NCBI RefSeq assembly: GCF_030052815.1
Contig: NC_079493.1
Span: 59,067,191-59,131,190, forward strand
Reading direction: 5' to 3'
Source of the DNA: Hevea brasiliensis
Taxonomy: Eukaryota; Streptophyta; Magnoliopsida; Malpighiales; Euphorbiaceae
Length of the DNA: 64,000 bases
The notes beneath the pieces were generated by a model. That model made no database searches. It was not told where the DNA came from and saw only the letters and a program-made list of their open reading frames with translations. This document shows, piece by piece, positions 61,290 to 64,000 of the stretch (position 1 is its first letter; every line of letters begins with the position of its first letter). The translations under genes were made by a program, and so were the position numbers.

Positions 61290-62720
61290 TCGAGATTGAG
61301 CATAGGAATGTCTTCTGCTACCCAATTATCCAGCTCTTGCCCCTCAGCAATTGGTGAGATTAGGGCTTTATATAGGGAGTCTAGTTGTATGACATCAATA
61401 GACGACTCTTCAGGAAATCCTTCACCTTCCTCTAGATTCTTAATGGTCGATTTGGAGAAAACATCTGTGATTTTTGGGACAACTTTCATTTTGCCAACTG
61501 TCTAGTCAAACCTTTGATCCCGGAGCGTGTTTCCCATCCAGAATTGCCCATCAATGAGAGCATCTTACTCATACCCAAACCAAATCGGCCGATCTTTTGA
61601 ATAGCCGGTATAGGTTCAACAATTCCCAGCAATGCAGTGCCCAATCCCTTTCCCTTCTTATAGCCACTTTTAAGCATCACTTTTGCCACCATAGCCGTAG
61701 CCCCTTCTTCCCTCAGGGTAGTTTCCTGTAACTCTAGTGCCTGGAAAGAACTTTCAAAGGACTTTTGAATTGTTTCCACATAAGGAACTGATTGTGGCTT
61801 GGTGACTAGCATGGCTTCTTCCCCTCTTACTGTGATGATCCTGCCGCCCATGATGTATTTAATTCTCTTATGCAGGGTCAAACATACGGCATTTGTTGAA
61901 TGGATCCAAGGTCTCCCTAGTAACATGGTGTATGCAAGCTCAATGTCCATCACTTGGAATGTGACGTTGAAAGTGTATGCCTCGATTTGGAGCGGCAAAT
62001 CAATGTCTCCAAGTACTTTGGCGTATGTTTGATCGATCAACAGGTAGTATTGCCAGGGTGGCCTTAGGTAAGACATTAAGAGCAGATCCGTTTTCAGTCA
62101 AGACTTTGGTGATTATGCACCCTTTACATTTGACTATCACGTGTAAAGCTTTGGTTTGCTTCAAGCCGGCCGGGTCTATCTCCCCTTCCAAGAAAGTAAC
62201 GAAACTGGATGCCTGTATTTGCCCAACTATTTTCTCAAATTTCCTCGGTGTGATATCGGGGTTCACAAAGGCCTGATCCAGAATCTTTTGCAGGGCTTGG
62301 CGATACACTTCCAAGCTCAGAATCAGTGACAGTAATGAAATCTGGGCAGGCATCTTCTTCAGTTGCTCGACAACATCGTATTCACTTTGCTTCATTATTT
62401 GAAGCAACAGTTCCTCTTCTCCCCTCGGTTCAGTAGGTTCTCCTTTCTTAATTTTCTCAGCTCCCTCCTCCGTGTTCTCTAGTAGCTCTCCCATTTTTAC
62501 TTTCCCTTTCTTCTCTTCCCTCTCTTCATTCCCGTAACATCTCCCACTTCGGGTTATAAATTCTACCTCTTGCTCTGCCTGGGAGAAGTTACTGGTTGTT
62601 TTTGGGTTTGATTGAGGAGTAGCGTCATTGGAGGGTCCGGCATAAGTCATTTTAAAGTGCTCGTGGGGAGCAAAGCATGGTTTGGGAGGAGTGATCAATT
62701 GAACTTGGGCATGGTTGAGG
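61290..62720 (-). pseudogene. T gag C-terminus, protease and G-patch-like region
   Basis: The gag end (EVEFITRSGRCYGNEER) and Tat-specific linker (SEYDVVEQLKKMPAQISLLS, KFEKIVGQIQASSF) lead to protease. There the usual ID-N-G-S reads TENGSALNVLP, an Asp to Glu change in the catalytic position. A frameshift lies near 62030-62076. Next come FQVMDIELAYTMLLGRPW, conserved in Tat proteases, and GYKKGKGLGTALLGI, a G-patch-like motif. The tail ends at the intron donor. The rest of gag is cut off by A2. Confidence 0.85.
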
Positions 62721-62725
62721 GTAGG

Positions 62726-64000
62726 TGTAACACCCTCCCTATAGCAATTCCGTACATTCTACTGTTCCAGTGATCGGTGTCGTTCCGGACAGCTAGAACA
62801 TCTAGAAAAATATTTAAACAAAAGTGAGGAACCATAATTAACTCAAATATTAATAAGAAAAATTTAGAAAAAAATTTTAGAAATAAAATACAACCAAGTT
62901 AAATGAGCCGGTGCCCAGGTGACGGGTAACCTAGTGAGAAGTTGCGGTTCTCGCAACTAGGAGCCCTAGACCGGGAAAAAAATTCGTAAAATAATTTTTG
63001 GGACTCCAGAGAAGGGTCATTGAGGTTCCTATGGCATTAGAATGCCAAGAAAATATTTAGAAAAATTTTTCAATCGGTACAGACAATTTTGACCCGTTAA
63101 GCCAAACGGAGGGCATTTTGGTCATTTCGTCTTCAGAGATGATTTTTGGCCGACTTGTCCAATTAAGTACATAAATTATATGACACAAAATATGAATTAA
63201 TGTTGATGAAAAATTAATTTGAAGTTAGTAGAAAAGAAAAGAAAAGAAAATGAAATATAATGCAAATTATGACATCATTATGATGTCATTTAAAAATTCC
63301 CACCAATTACATTTAAACAACCACTTACTTGACTAATAAAAAGAGAAAATTGAGGCCAAAAAAAATCAAAACACCATCTGCCTTCTTCTCCCTCAAACCA
63401 GCCGAATTCTTGCCCTTAACCCAAACCTCCATTAAAACTTCATTAAGCTTCACACCCCACTAAGTTTCACTATAAACTCACTTAATCACTTCACAAAAAT
63501 TCTTCCTTGCACCTTAAACTCTCTCTAACCAGCAAAAAGAAGAAGGAATAGAAAGTTTTGCAAGCTTGGGAGTTAGCTACAACAAGGTTAGTGCCATCTT
63601 TTTTTTTTTCTTTGGATAATCATGTTAAGGCACTAAGTTAGGCTAAGAAATTGTGAAAATTGAAGGGAATTATGCATGCTGGGGTAGATGTAAATTTCGG
63701 CAGCCTATTGGGAGTGGGGATTTTATTGTTTTGATGGGCTTAGAGTGGATTAGAGATGGTGTTTGAAGTTTATATACATATTGATAATGAATTAATGTGT
63801 TTAACTAATGCGTGTTGTGTGAATTGGAATGGGGAATTAGGGTTTTGGAGAGAAATTTAGACTTTGTTTATGTAATGTTGAATGAACATTCTAATGGTCA
63901 ATTAGTGACCATTTGAGGGAAATTGACCATAACTTGAAGTGAATTATAGCATTAGAAAACTGATTTGGTATGCTACCTAGTGAGAGCAGCAGGTTTGGAT
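62726..64000 (+). repeat. LTR A2 (A/F family), start only
   Basis: It begins TGTAACACCCTCCC after GTAGG (62721-62725, candidate target duplication) inside T gag and continues past the window. It holds the conserved motif variant (62763-62794), GGGCATTTTGGTCATTTCG near 63111 and donor-like AAG/GTTAGT at 63587. Whether it is solo or part of a full element cannot be seen. Confidence 0.9.

Larger units (their letters stand above)
8408..62725 (-). mobile_element. Element T: Tat/Ogre-lineage Ty3/Gypsy element, interrupted
   Basis: A large minus-strand element whose 3' LTR ends at 8408 inside B and whose gag runs toward the right edge. Diagnostic Tat features are a YVDDMI RT box, two consecutive RNase H domains, no chromodomain, a G-patch-like segment after protease, an intron between protease and RT, an antisense gene near the 3' end, and tandem repeats between pol and LTR. 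It is split by A1 (17944-21049), E (22777-60947) and A2 (from 62726). Removing A1 and E with one copy of each target duplication restores the reading frame across both joints. The bases flanking its end in B are AGCAC (8403-8407); the partner copy lies right of the window. Confidence 0.88.

Noticed and set aside
1..64000. Host genes, tRNAs, rRNA or CRISPR-like arrays
   Set aside because: I looked for them on both strands. Everything recognisable is retroelement-derived, and the tandem arrays have no spacer-repeat structure.

Overview
The window looks like pericentromeric or other repeat-rich DNA from a eudicot plant. LTR sequence style suggests a woody species, perhaps Euphorbiaceae such as Hevea or Manihot, but that is a weak guess. 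I find no host gene, tRNA, rRNA or CRISPR. Nearly every base can be assigned to LTR retrotransposons inserted into one another. I name them by letter: A0, A1, A2 and F are one family of Ty3/Gypsy chromoviruses; B, C and E are a related family or families; D is Ty1/Copia; T is a Tat/Ogre-type Ty3/Gypsy element.

Layout. 1-3249: 3' end of A0 (+), with integrase, chromodomain and 3' LTR. 3250-8407: remnant of B (-), its 3' LTR cut by A0 and its gag cut by T. 8408-62725: T (-), the largest element, running off the right side. Its parts are a 6 kb 3' LTR (8408-14459) holding an antisense gene, a repeat-rich 3' untranslated region (14460-16427), integrase, dual RNase H and RT (16428-22776), a typical Tat/Ogre intron (61113-61289) and gag-protease (61290-62720). 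T is interrupted three times: by solo LTR A1 (17944-21049), by E (22777-60947) and by LTR A2 (62726 to the end). E (+) is interrupted by D in its 5' LTR (22811-40868, -) and by F in its 3' LTR (48802-59124, -). D is interrupted by C in its 3' LTR (23034-35172, -). Five-base target-site duplications support A1, E, D, C (one mismatch) and F, so the order B, then T, then E, then D or F, then C is read directly. C has nearly identical LTRs and is the youngest.

State of the genes. All gag-pol frames are broken by stops, many of the CAG to TAG or TGG to TAG type, by frameshifts and by loss of catalytic residues. E and D have each lost most of pol through deletions that end inside the 3' LTR. C carries an unusual dense error pattern at CTG/CAG positions that may be a sequencing artefact at methylated CHG sites.

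Most interesting signals: (1) a strong splice donor at a corresponding place in every Gypsy LTR of the A/F and B/C/E families, paired with an acceptor just before gag, implying a 2.4-3.0 kb LTR-spanning leader intron; (2) two LTR hairpins with compensatory base changes between copies; (3) a 75-bp GT-AG intron-like insertion inside the integrase of F; (4) an antisense gene with its own TATA box and intron inside the T LTR; (5) a sense-oriented GGGCATTTTGGTCATTT motif shared by Gypsy and Copia LTRs.
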